Below are positions 35,305-47,142 of a stretch of DNA of 64,000 nt, piece by piece. The DNA comes from Phascolomyces articulosus (taxonomy: Eukaryota > Mucoromycota > Mucoromycetes > Mucorales > Lichtheimiaceae), in contig JAIXMP010000015.1 of assembly GCA_025677815.1 (NCBI GenBank), positions 124,001-188,000 of the forward strand, read 5' to 3'. The translations under genes and the position numbers were made by a program. The notes under the pieces are model-generated. The model made no database searches and had not been told where the DNA came from. It worked only from the letters and a program-made list of their open reading frames with translations. Position 1 is the stretch's first letter. Every line of letters starts with the position of its first letter.

Positions 35305-36801
35305 CTATTCAGAACAATAACCTGATAACAACTTCGTTGCTAGACAACCCAGCTTTTCTACCGTGGTACCTCCTTCTTGAACAAATAGGACAGGCCTTCC
35401 TTTGCAACTTTCAACAGTTTTAAATAATTGACCAATTTTGAAATAAGTGTGAACGTCAGTGACACCCTTGAACCCAGCGCCTGCATTTTCGTGCCAAGTG
35501 TCAAGTCCCATAGAGCAAATGACGACATCTGCGTCAAATTGATGCGCATATGTATTTTTCTGAAGGGTGGTCTGCAAAGCGCTCAAATAAGCTTCATCCG
35601 TTGTCGTAATAGGATCTAGGCATACATTAATGTTATAACCTTTTCCAGCACCTGTCCCATCCTCGTTTGTAGCGCCGGTATAATAAGGATACGAAGGATA
35701 TCCATGCAGAGAGATATACAACACAGACGGGTCATCATAAAAGATACTTTGTGTACCATTACCACTACAAATAGATAAAATAGTGTGTATACGTAACATT
35801 AGAACTCAAAGTCTGCATAGAGAATAATAGCAGTTTAAAAATATTATGCTGCTTACTGGTGATAATCAATATCAACAATCATAATCTTTTTTTTCTCTAA
35901 GGTGACACTGGTGGTGGTCGAATTCTTCTCTGTAAAAGACATAATAGTTGATGCATCAAAATCAAAATTGAAAGGGGTAGCCATTGTATTCATTTCTTCC
36001 AAAGTGAAATTCTGGATAAAACGTGCTGCAATTGCAGCATTATTGATGAAACAGTAACCTAAATGGTAATATTACGAATATGTAAGTCTATCATTTATAA
36101 TATAGTAAATAAAGCCGAGTTATGTAAAACCCATAATATTTACCACCGGCGACTTGACAAGCAGCATGATGACCTGGGGGTCTACATAAAGCATATACCC
36201 CCGTAGCTGTAGATGATGACAATGAAGCATTATGCTTCTCTAACAATCGATGGGCTGCTGTTAAGGTAACTTGAGCTGCTGCATAGGTTGATCGCCAAGT
36301 ATCTTTGGTATATGTTGTTGACATGTCAAATGTATATTTTCCTACACGTGCTCTCGGAGCTGCCAAATTGGGAATAGCATTTTTGCTGTTTGGATCAACA
36401 AGCATACTATGATGTGCAAAAATTTCTGATGTAACAGGACAATTTTCATCACCGAGACCTGAAGAAACCCAATCATTATGGATACTATGTAAAAATTGAA
36501 TGTATTCTTGATGGTGTACACTCAGGATAGGCGCCAGTGTATAATCATTTGCAGTAATGATACGAAACCGGTCAGGCTGACTTTCCATTGCAATTTTTAT
36601 TGATGTCAATCGTTGAGGTGATTCTATTCATTATGGGTTTTATATTTTAATATTATTTATTATTCTATTGACTTTTATGTAGAATATATAATCTATAATT
36701 TTGCATAATATTATTTTACCACCGTAAGATGTGATTTGACCACATGAATATTCTGAAAGAGGATCATGTAGTAAACAGTCTTCGGAGTAAACGACATCCA
36801 T
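35305..36801 (-). CDS. Acetylpolyamine amidohydrolase / HDAC-like protein, catalytic Tyr replaced
   Basis: Arginase/deacetylase-fold enzyme of the acetylpolyamine-amidohydrolase branch, expected to remove acetyl groups from polyamines or lysines using zinc. Four exons (36801-36720, 36623-36144, 36058-35857, 35764-35305) join in frame to 407 residues. Seen: start MDVVYSEDCLLHDP, LAPRARVGKY region, the His pair in CRPPGHHAA, GGYCFINNAAIAAR, the zinc ligands Asp and His in DIDYHHGNGTQ (spanning an intron), SLHGYPSYPYYTG with the Gly-rich GTGAGKGYN loop typical of the branch, and the third zinc ligand in MGLDTW. At the position of the catalytic Tyr, where the family has EGGY, it reads VQEGGTT. 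There is also a 40-residue Thr/Ser-rich insertion before the DIDYHH motif. Activity is therefore doubtful. Confidence 0.85.
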
Positions 36802-37467
36802 AATGTTAAAGAAAAGTATGAAATGAAAGAAAGAAGTGGAGCACTCTTTCTTTGGTCCATATTTATCTGAAAGAAGAAAAAAATGATCTAGTTACACGAA
36901 AAAAATTGTGAGGCTTTGTCATTATGAGTCCATCCTTTATTCACAATTTGGTATCATATGCATAAAAGATATCAAGTTAAACCATATACGTGTGATCAAT
37001 ATATAAAGTAGTATCTAGAAGTCCGGTTTATTTTTGTTAATATGATATTTCCATCGATATATCTTATGCTTTAAAATTATCATGAAAACCTTGTTGATAT
37101 AAGGCAACAACAGAAAAGAATACTTTGTACACGATTGAACAGGGTGTTGTATATAGGTAACAGTGGTGGAAAGCTGAAAATATATAAGGACCACTATTTG
37201 ACAAGTGGTGCCATAATGGAATGGGGATGTAGTATGAAGAAACATTTATCAGTACTAAATAAAAAAGTTTCTTCAAAACTCAAAAGATACAAGTGGTGAA
37301 CATGGAAAAAGCGGAACAATTGATTACCCTTTTTATTGTCACACTAAATACAAAACAATTACTGCGGTTTGTACCACTGAATTTTTTATTTTTTGTTTAA
37401 AAGCATTTGAATATATGATTTTACATTTCCCTTCCTCTTAGATTTTACTGCGTATATTGATAAAAAT
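36802..37467. other. Divergent region, deacetylase gene and first GST copy
   Basis: 666 bp with short frames on the minus strand that look like chance. Promoters for both neighbours are expected here. Confidence 0.5.
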
Positions 37468-38549
37468 ATGAGCAATCCTCCTACAGCAACTAGCGGTATA
37501 CATACATCGTCATGAATTATCCTTTTCATTTGCACAGAACCTTATAATCGGCTGGGCGACGTCCAATAAATATTGTCATTCGAAGCCTTTTATTAATTAT
37601 ATAACTATAATACATTCTGTAGACAGGAAAATTATTTTATACAAAAATGCAACATCACCTTATGGACATCGTGCTCTTATGGCGTTGAAAATGGCCAATG
37701 TGGACTATGAACTTGTTATTATCGACATGAATGATAGAGAATGGTATGGTATTTAAATATGGATGAGCTTTATTTTTGATTATTATTAAACTATATCTAG
37801 GTACAGAAAAGAGATTTATCCAGAAGGTAAAGTACCCGCTCTCAAGTACGGACAGGAGGTGATTCCTGAATCTATGGTGATAATGGAATTGATTCACAAC
37901 CTTTATCCTGAGGCAAAGTATGAACGGAGATATAAAAATTTGGAGATGGTCTTTTATATATACAATATGTTTATATATCCGATATATAAATGCTTATTTA
38001 GATTGTTTCCTGCAAATGATCCTGTCAAGAAAGCGAAGATGAAGTTATTCGTTTATTTGAGGACCACATACTACCTGCAAATCGTAAACTACTCGATAAT
38101 CCAATTACCAAGGAATCATTTAATATATATGTTGAGACAATCACTAACGTTTATCGATGCGTACGTATAAAAAAGTGCTCCCAATTAAAAAAAAAACTAT
38201 AAATTATATTGTATCAGTATGTAACATTAAACTGTTGTTTTTTTATTATGCTACCTAGTTGAACGGCTTTCTTTTAGAGCAATCATCCACTGGTCCTTAT
38301 TTTTTGGGATGTGAGTATTCTGCAGTGGATATTGCAATCGCTCCATTTGTTTTTCAGATCCGCGCTTTTGTTAAGCTTTTGACTGACAATGACTACAGAG
38401 TCTTGAATGAACTCCCTAGATTGCGAGAGTATTTTGATACCATCTTGGATCATCCCATTTGTAAGGAAACTGGCTCTTTAGATGAAAAGAGATTTATGCA
38501 AGTTGCAGTTGAACGATTTAAGGTTACAGCAAACATGTTTGTTGACTAA
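37468..38549 (+). pseudogene. Glutathione S-transferase copy 1, broken by a 4-nt deletion
   Basis: Same exon plan as the intact copy at 39576: 37468-37495, 37623-37743, 37801-37917, then an exon from 38003 to about 38160 and a last exon 38260-38549. The N-terminal thioredoxin-like fold is intact (KIILYKNATSPYGHRALMALK, VPALKYGQEVIPES), and the C-terminal helical part reads LPRLREYFDTILDHP. At 38042-38049 four bases present in copy 2 are missing, so translation leaves frame after KAKMK and stops at 38170; the correct frame (LFEDHILPANRKLLDNPITKESF) resumes just beyond and has no stop, and splice sites are kept. A recent loss, or a sequencing error, explains this. Confidence 0.8.
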
Positions 38550-39575
38550 ATAGCGGTTTCCCTAATATAAATAATAATAAATGTCAATTATTTTATTTTT
38601 ATAACAAACAATTATCCTTTTACATATAATGTAGGCGCTTTTTTTAGGATGGTACTTTTAGCCTATAACATTATATAATTGCTAACGAATTGATGTAAGG
38701 CAGGTTGTTGTAAACACGTGTTATTTTTTTGTCTATTGTAGATATAGTGTGAATTGTGGAGAATGGGTATTTATATTTTGTATACGTAGCATAAATTATT
38801 TGTAACTACTGGTTACCTTGTCAGTGCATCTATCTAAAATAATTGCACATCAAACAGATTCTCTGTAATTCGATAAAAAGTTTTATTGGCATTTAAGTGT
38901 ATGATAATTTTTTTATTGTAAACACGAAACAGTTAATATTAGATGGATATTTTAAAAATAACATTCCACGACTGTATTACACTGGATGCCAATTGTTGTT
39001 TGAAATATTGTAATATACAAAAATCACTATAACGTGAAAATGTGATCCTCTCGACTGGCATCAAATAAATTGCATAAAATATATAAAGTATGTGATACTA
39101 ATATTACAAACCATAAACATATAGCTCGATACCCGTACGTTTTGTATTAACATTAGTACTGCTGCATGAGTCGTGTGATAACAACACGACGGCAGTAGAT
39201 TGGTTACCATCCGAACACGATTACAATTGATCATAAACGGATACAAATGGTATGATGATGCTACTTGCTGAAATTGGAAATTCCTTCACCAACAGCTTGC
39301 GCCATGATTCTTCTTTTTATTCCTATTTTTGTATAGTAAGCATATGTGACGTGTAGTATGTTCTTGGTCTTCTTTTATACAGGTGTACTGTAAGCTAGTA
39401 AGAACAAATACATTAACGCGTCACAACACCACAACACATAATCATACCAAAAATGTGTATAAATCACTTTTTTATTTAAAGGTCTTGGCCAGTGTTTCAT
39501 TCCTAATCCCTCATTCCTCTTCTTCCCCTTTTGCTTTTTTTTTTTTTTTTTTTTTACAAATCTAGTAAGTTTATA
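38550..39575. other. Intergenic region between the GST copies
   Basis: About 1 kb. A TATA-like TATAAA lies at 39458-39463, 113 nt before the next ATG, and a T-run covers 39535-39555. No coding exon seen. Confidence 0.6.
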
Positions 39576-40639
39576 ATGACTGTCCCAGGTAGTCCCATTG
39601 GCCTTCTTTAGCACTATTTAGATGATAGTGTCAAGTTTTATGTAGTAAGAATCAAATATTAATTTTATTTTTTTAATAACTACTGATAGACAAAAAGATT
39701 GTATTATACAACACGCCAACCTCGCCCTACGGACAACGGGTACTTATGGCTTTGAAGTTGGCTGATGTTGAATTTGAAGACGTTTTTGTTGATATGAAAG
39801 ACAAGGAATGGTAAGCTAAAGAAGTCAAATAAATCTTTTTTATTTTTTCCTAATTGAATTTTAATTGATGTTATAGGTATAAAGAAGTTTACCCCGAAGC
39901 CAAAGTACCTGCGCTTAAGTACGGAGATGAAGTTATTCCTGAGTCCATGGTGATTATTGAACTGTTAGATGAACTTTATCCTGCAGCTAAGTACGTGAGT
40001 TAAATAGTAATAAGCAAATTTGCATTGAATATTCTCACGCATTTTGTGTTTTATTACATTTTTGTTTTCTTTTTTAGGATCTTCCCTGCTGATGATCCTG
40101 TCAAAAAAGCAAAAATGAAATTTATCATTCGATTGTTTGAAGATCAAGCACTCCTTCTCTCACGTCAATTAATTACCAATCTTCCAATCACCAAGGAATC
40201 ATTTGATGTCCATGTTGACTCTATGACTAAAGTCTTTCGACGTGTAAGTTAAAGATTATAGTAACTTTTATTGCACCTCTTCTCGTAATAGAAGTAGATG
40301 TACGCAAAGTTTTAACTTTTTTTTTGTACATTTGATCTGTAACTATAGTTAAATCAACTTTTGGTGGAACAATCCGACTCTGGCCCCTATTTCTTAGGCA
40401 AAGAATACTCTGCTATAGACATCGCTCTTGCTCCATTTATTTTCCAAATTATCTTTTTTGCCAGGTTTTTGACGGGACAGAATTATAAAGTGCTGGAAGA
40501 ATTACCTCGATTGCGGGCCTACTTCGATGCTCTTTTGGATAATCCTGTTTACAAGGAAACCGCCTATTTGGATGATGAAAAGCTTGCCGCCGTTGCAGCT
40601 GAGCGCTTCAACGTCAGCAAAAACATGTTTGTTGAATAA
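39576..40639 (+). CDS. Glutathione S-transferase, copy 2
   Basis: Conjugates glutathione to electrophiles, or reduces disulfides if omega-like; cytosolic. Five exons (39576-39588, 39690-39810, 39877-39990, 40078-40243, 40349-40639) join in frame to 234 residues, the usual GST size. The N-terminal thioredoxin-like domain has LYNTPTSPYGQRVLMALK, with Ser/Pro at the active-site position, and the cis-Pro and glutathione-binding VPALKYGDEVIPESMVI. The all-helical C-terminal domain has GPYFLGKEYSAIDIALAPF with the N-capping/hydrophobic staple Ser-x-x-Asp typical of GSTs. First exon codes only four residues and a base. Copy 1 upstream is closely related and frameshifted. Confidence 0.9.
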
Positions 40640-41340
40640 TTATTTATATTTCAAGAATTTTCTGTAATGGTAGTAATAACAGCAGTAGTGACAAATTAAA
40701 GTAAATAAATTCCTATCCCAAAGACCTACCTTCTAGTCCCAGGCTTATGGTAAATCAATTGTAATGATGTACGACAATATTGTGGAACGTAAAAAAGCAG
40801 TACTAGATGAATCACCCAGTTGTTTAACTATGCATTTTATGCAAGAGAACTTGAGTTCCTTTTTTAGCTACAGAATAATCCAAAACAAACAGTCAGACAC
40901 GTTTTTCATTTCTGAGCGGAAAAAAGTTTTAAAGAAACGTACATGTTTATTGATGATCAGCTAATTTGGGCATTTCTTTGTATTATATTCTGAAACAAAT
41001 TGATGATCGCCTTTGAAAAATGCCAATGTTATACGATGATATTTTTGTAGAACAGTAAAAGTTTAAATAACTGATACATTTAATGCGTTCGATGAATAGT
41101 GTATATACTTAATTATGTGTTCAAGGATTTTACAAGTGAAGCCATCAACTCGGCCTGTTTTGTTATCTAACAAAACATTCACTTTTTCCCGCCACTTTAT
41201 TTCTTTTAGCTGAGCGTCGAAACTGAGACACGACAACTTCTCACGATCTCATGCTTTTTCTTAATTGTTCTTTAAGGAAATATCCTACTCCTTTTTGATA
41301 TACATCTTTACTATAAAATTCTGAATGTACAATAGTCTCA
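40640..41340. other. Upstream region of the zinc-cluster factor
   Basis: 700 bp without a supported gene. It contains the 3' flank of GST copy 2 and the promoter of the transcription factor. Confidence 0.6.
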
Positions 41341-43701
41341 ATGTCACCCAAAGTTCGATGTCATGGTAACATTATTAAAGAAAAAAAGACATGTCTTTTA
41401 ACTTCTACAAAAAACGGGGAGATGTTGATGAAGAGGAAAAAAAAAAGAAAACCAGTACAATGCCAAGCTTTCTCATTCTTTATATAAATATTATTTGTCA
41501 AATATAGCTTGCAGGAAACGACACCGAGGTTGTTTCTGGTCAAACGATAATCCCAATGGTTGCATTCGCTGTACTCGCCTGAAAATCGAATGTATTCCAT
41601 ATAAACATGATTATACCAACGAAAAAGATCTTTTACCACGAGAACGAAATCGAAAACAAATTGAATATTGGCAAAATCAAATCGCACAACTCAGTAATGA
41701 TATTCAACAGTTTGAATCGGCAATACAACTAGCGGGGAACCGAATATCAATAGCAAAAAAACGAAAGCAACTGGAACAACAAGTTGAATGGAGCCTTACG
41801 ATTGATGAAGACGGATTGCTCAAGCTTAATACAGATATTGAAAGCATGCAAGAATTATTATTGTATAGTCAAGCTTTTGTTAAATACATTTCGCCACTTA
41901 ATGGATTATTCAACAAATCATCCATTTCCTTTCAAAGCACCTCATTCCATCTCATTATATCTGCATTCCATCTCATATTATACGAAAAAGAAAAAAAACG
42001 TCTTTGTATGGGTGACAATATTTATTATTCACGCCTTTCTTCCATTCAACAGCAACAGCATTCTTACTATCGATCCATCATGGACCACCTCATTAAACTC
42101 TATGTAAATCGAAAAAATTCTAGACGACTCCTTGTACATATCCCAACATTTATTCAGCACTATAATGATCTTGAAGATCCTCTTACCTGTCCTGTAACAC
42201 TCGCTATCTGCGTCCACACTGTTTGTACAGCCCGCCATGTGATTAAATATTCTGCAACAGAAAGACGTCAACTCGCGGATTTCTTTTACGACAAATGCAA
42301 AGATATCCTGTTCGAGATATTTGATGACCCATCACGTAAACTCGAAACTTTAACTACCATCAACATTCTCCAACATTTTGTAATATTTGTCCTTTTACGA
42401 ATGACTGAAGCACGTCGATTTGCCACGATAGCCTATGCCCTATGCAAAGACTTGGAAATGGACATTAGTCGTGGTAAATATCCAGAAGAAGCCAATTGCC
42501 CTCCACAGATATTGCGAGTATTATTTCAGAGACATTTTTTTTATGCAGAAAGTACATTGATTATGCTTGATTATATGATTGACAAGTGCCATACAAAATC
42601 AAGTGTTTCGGTTACCTACTTGGATACAATGCCTGATGAGGACGAACGTAATCAACACTTTATTGAAATGCACAATTATTTGCTTGAATTATGCACATGC
42701 CCATATATGGGAGCATTGACAAGAGGAGTATGTTTAGGTTTTTTTTTGCGGTTTATATAATGCGGATGGAATGATGAGTATAGAATCGTAAAGCTAAGTT
42801 ATATATATCTTATATTAAAAAACAACAATGTTAGAAAATGGCGGAAAACAGCAAGGAATGTGAAGAATGGGAAGAGGGGTCCGTACTTGAAGTTATTCTT
42901 CGATTGGATCACATTATCCGTGATTGGTGGAGCGATCTTCCACCCCATTTACGACTGTGTGACAATCTCTATGCTGTTAACGCAATGGAAATGACAAAAA
43001 GGAACACATCTGTAGTGAAAGCAGTCATATTTTCATTTGTCCACTCAATATTACTCAAAATGTGGATTTACTTATTGAGCGTATCACCCGATACATATAC
43101 CACATCAATGAAACTTTCCGACAACGACAAACGCCTTTTATGCCGTGAAACACAATTTAATACTAGTATACGATCATGCGAACTATTACTAAGTACAATG
43201 ACACGCTTATTCCATTTGCATGATGATATAGTACCTTGTAAGTTTTGCTTTTTATATAATATAGCGAAGTGAAGGATGCCGATCATGAGGTTAGTAACGT
43301 TTAATAAATAAAATGTAGCAACAACATTTGAATTCATGGCAAGAGCTGTGTATACATTACTCAGCGTTTCGTTCTCTCCGAATATACAATTTCCAAATCA
43401 TATCCAACAAATGTTTGACGAGTGTTTTGCCGCGATCAGTGCTGTATTCCCTGTCGATAATATTGTTCCTGCTTCGTTATCACCACTCAATTCATTCGTT
43501 ATCACCCAAGACCCAAACAATCTTGACATCTACAAAAGTTACCCGTTCCCTGGTTATGCGCTAATTGCAGACATTCTTAATGCATGTCATACGTATCTAC
43601 AATCTCATTTTGATAAAGGACCTGGTGAATCATTGTCGATCGAATTGATGTCGCTAACTTATGCTGCGTTATATGGGAACTTTTTTTGTTTTATGGAATA
43701 A
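41341..43701 (+). CDS. Zn(II)2Cys6 fungal transcription factor
   Basis: DNA-binding regulator of the fungal binuclear zinc-cluster class, nuclear. Four exons (41341-41365, 41508-42727, 42835-43237, 43319-43701) join in frame to 676 residues. The first exon is 25 nt and codes MSPKVRCH; with exon 2 it builds the cluster C-x2-C-x6-C-x9-C-x2-C-x6-C from CHAC to the Cys of LKIEC. A basic-to-polar linker and a coiled-coil-like stretch (YWQNQIAQLSNDIQQFESA) follow, the usual dimerisation element, then a long helical middle region of the fungal-trans type containing DWWSDLPPHLRL-like WxxLPxxL. Targets are unknown. It lies 700 bp downstream of the GST pair on the same strand, which makes regulation of those genes possible but unproven. 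Confidence 0.88.
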
Positions 43702-45559
43702 TTAATGTAGTACCTTATTTATTTTTTTGTTTCTGCGCTGTGTTCAGGGCTTTATGTATAATAGTGTAAAAAATAAGTAGTGGATCAATATCTTTTATTG
43801 TTGTAATAATCATAAATCCAGTTTATATATATATATATATATATATTTGTATAATTTAATTTTATGCTTTATTTCTTTATTTCCGACGTCCAGAAAATTG
43901 TAAAATGTGATATATCTGCTTTTTATATCTATATAGCATAACAGAAAAAGTGGCAATAAATTGGCACTAGTCATTATATCTCTATGGTCATTCTTGTGCA
44001 CCATCCATCTACTGACATAAAGGCTATTTTTTTATAAAGATATTCGGATTGCTAATGTATTCCAGAGACTTATCTAATCTACACAGTTTGATAGATGTAT
44101 GTGCTACCAGAATGATATCAATTTCTATATACTTTTAAAAGTGAGGGGTACTTCATTCTATATCCTATTACTCACTACTATATATAGGGACAAATCCCTC
44201 TAACGATTTGAAATACGTACAAGACACTCTAACCATATATGAAATATAATAAGATTTTTTTTTTACTTTTATTGGCTGCTTGGTTTTATGAACTACAATT
44301 TACCTTATAGGAATGTCGCAATAAGAGAAGAATCTGTATTATTACCGTATGGTGTAGCACAATACTGACATGTGTTCGCACGGATTACTATGGGAAATAT
44401 ACAAAAAAAAAAGGTAGAGAAAAATGAAAGAAATATATTGTCGATGATGCATAATATTGTAATGTGTTTAATAAAAAAAGTATATTGAATAGAGAAACGT
44501 TTTCCATTTATATTATATAATGAAAAATTCTACCTAATCCACATAAAATCACGAGCAATAATGGAAGCAAGTGAGCGAAGGTAGTTGATACAGAAATAGC
44601 ACCATTTTTTCCCGCTGTACTTCAAGCGGTATTATTTTAACTAGATCCTTTCTCACAACATAAATCAAGATAGCATCAGCTGACATTGTAGTAACTATAA
44701 GTACTAGTTATCATTTAATTTTTTGGTCAATAAACAACGACAGCTACACTTTATATTATTTAAAATGGCATTTTATTATTTTAATCTATCTTTACTTTAC
44801 AACATGTTATGTATAGAAATAGATATAACAGTAGTAACTATTATTATAAAGTGAGGTGCCGTTTTTTTTACTGCAATATGAGATCATACTCAAGGTGCAT
44901 AACTAATATTCACAAAATGGATCTTTTTGTGAGTATAGTGGACAAAACTTACCTTTCTACACAAATATGCATGCGAAAAAGGATATGATCACATAAGGAA
45001 TGGTCTAGATATCTCTAAGGAAATTTGTATGATGCCATTGTATTGAGATCACGTAAACCAAAAGTTTTGCTGTCATGGGCTCAATAACCTTGCTATGATT
45101 CTTCCGGAACTACCGATGTTAGTAAAATAGATTCGAGTGTGTGAAAGCTTATGAAAAGGGAAATAGGATCGTTTCTACATGTGATTACATTAGTCTATTC
45201 TGATATATACTGTATGTTGATTCAGCGTTGGTAAACGGATGATTTTATCGATAATATGCAAAAGTTTGTCAACAATTATGTTGATGGATAAGATATCTTG
45301 CATAAAGTCCTTGTATTCATATTATAATGGTGAAAGAGATAATCTCGTCATCAATGATACTAAAAAACATATGCTTTGTAGTTACACAGGGTGCAAGTTC
45401 GCCATTCTGGTCATATTGTTCTGTAGGAATAATAATCTTTATCGTTAATAGTAACAGTTGCACTCAAAGTAGTAGGAGTGAAATAAAAAGGTTTGGGGGA
45501 GGAGGCTTTATTACAAGCTCACTCTTTCTTTTCAAAATAATTTTCTGTGTTTATTGGAC
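43702..45559. other. Large intergenic region
   Basis: 1.86 kb of AT-rich DNA. It includes the (TA)n run at 43823-43847. Short frames on both strands lack domain patterns. No RNA gene was recognised. Confidence 0.55.
43823..43847. repeat. (TA)n microsatellite
   Basis: About twelve TA units in the 3' flank of the zinc-cluster gene. Confidence 0.8.
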
Positions 45560-46935
45560 ATGCCGGATCAAGTTCATGCTGCCGTATTACAATTCCTCCT
45601 TCGCAATGGTTACAAGGAAACTCAAGAAGCTTTTGTTCGAGAAGCCGGTGATAAGATTGATTTTGAAGGTGTAGAAGACGCGCCCCCTGTGGAACGTCTT
45701 CTTGGTGAACAGCCTACACCTGATCCAGTCAATCAAGTGGCAGATCGCCTCGCCGACATTCAACTTGAACGGTACACAATCTTGAACTTCGTTTTGGAAT
45801 ATTTAAAACTTATGAAAGAAGGGAAAGGAAAGCCCGAGTAGAAAGGGGGATTGTGTGTATTGAGGTAGTGAAAGGAAAACAAAATAGAATGGACAAGTAT
45901 CTAATAAGCCCATCACTTTATTATAGAACACAAGAACTTGAAGATGGAGATGACGATTACTATACAACTCTTATTGACACATTTACAAATGTCCACCAGA
46001 GCAATATTTTGTCCATTGCCATTGAGCCAAGTACTGCTGCGATTGCCACTAGCTCAACTGATCGAACAGTCAAGTTGACGGGAACAAAGTATACAGAAGA
46101 ACGCGTGTATCACCTCCACCAAGGACCTGTACTCAGCATCGATTTTCATCCACAAACATCACACTTGATGCTAACAACCTCCATGGATGGTTCAATTGCC
46201 TTGGTCGATACACGCAAGGATGAACAAGATAATGCCGAGTTACAACGATTTACGGATCACAAAAAATATGTTATTCGTGGTATATTCTCGCCAGAAGATG
46301 GTCGTTATTTAGCAACGGCGTCATACGATCGCATGATCAATATTTATGAACAACAGGACAACTGTGAATATAAATTAGTAAAACAAATTGGTCCGTTCCT
46401 TGGTAATATTGAGACTATCTGTTTTATGCCTAGCAACCATGTGTTAGTAGCAGGCGTTCATGACGACAACTATTTACATTATATCCACATCGATGATCAA
46501 TTCCGCCGTGAAAAATACAATATGAATGCCAATGGTGATGATTGGGTATCTTTCTCGCCTCTTTGGGTCTCCCCTTCACCCGATGGACGACATGTTCTTG
46601 TGTCTACAAATCAAAACACTGGACGATTGATCTTATTTGCTGCTGGTCAAGCAACACAGGTACAAAACTATTATGATGTCCCAAGTGAAAATCAATTTAC
46701 CACACGTCGTCATTGCTGGCATCCAAGTGGTCGCTACTTTTATGTTTCTGGTGGAGATGATAATTGTATTCGAGTCATTGAAACAAAGACGGGTAGACTT
46801 ACAGCAGAGTTGGAAGGAGGTCATACGGCCATGGTACGCGCGATGGCTCTGGATCCACAACTCGGACTAGTTACTGGTGGATATGATCATCTTGTGAATG
46901 TTTGGGCTAACCCACCTGCCCCCATGATCCGATAA
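45560..46935 (+). CDS. LisH-WD40 repeat protein
   Basis: Two exons, 45560-45771 and 45927-46935, give 406 residues. The N-terminus, MPDQVHAAVLQFLLRNGYKETQEAFVREAG, is a LisH dimerisation helix pair. WD40 blades follow from about residue 95, with SIAIEPSTAAIATSSTDRTVKL, SIDFHPQTSHLMLTTSMDGS, GIFSPEDGRYLATASYDRM and a last blade ending TGGYDHLVNVWA. WD40 proteins act as scaffolds; I cannot name the specific complex, although the LisH plus WD40 plan is that of adaptors in ubiquitin, chromatin and cytoskeletal complexes. The intron donor at 45772 (GTACAC) is chosen because the unspliced frame stops at 45841 while the blades resume in frame only at 45927. Confidence 0.82.
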
Positions 46936-47142
46936 TCAAGAAAAAGGAAAAGCGCGTGTAAATGTTTTTTTTTGTTCTTTTGAATAAATATAAAATAAAA
47001 GAATATACCATTAAATATATGATTTACAAATGGGGAAATGAGTGAAATGAAAACAAAGTAACGTGGCGATATATATATATATTATAATAGGGTGTAAATA
47101 TGAAATATGAAAACAGGTGTGTTTTTTGGACGAATGTGTAAT

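Noticed and set aside
41784..42107. Plus-strand frame overlapping the zinc-cluster gene
   Set aside because: It lies in another frame of a large exon that encodes the supported protein.
45853..45926. Possible separate start (MCIEVVKGKQNRM) for the WD40 protein
   Set aside because: It lies within the intron; joining the LisH exon at 45771 to 45927 keeps frame and gives the expected LisH-WD40 plan.
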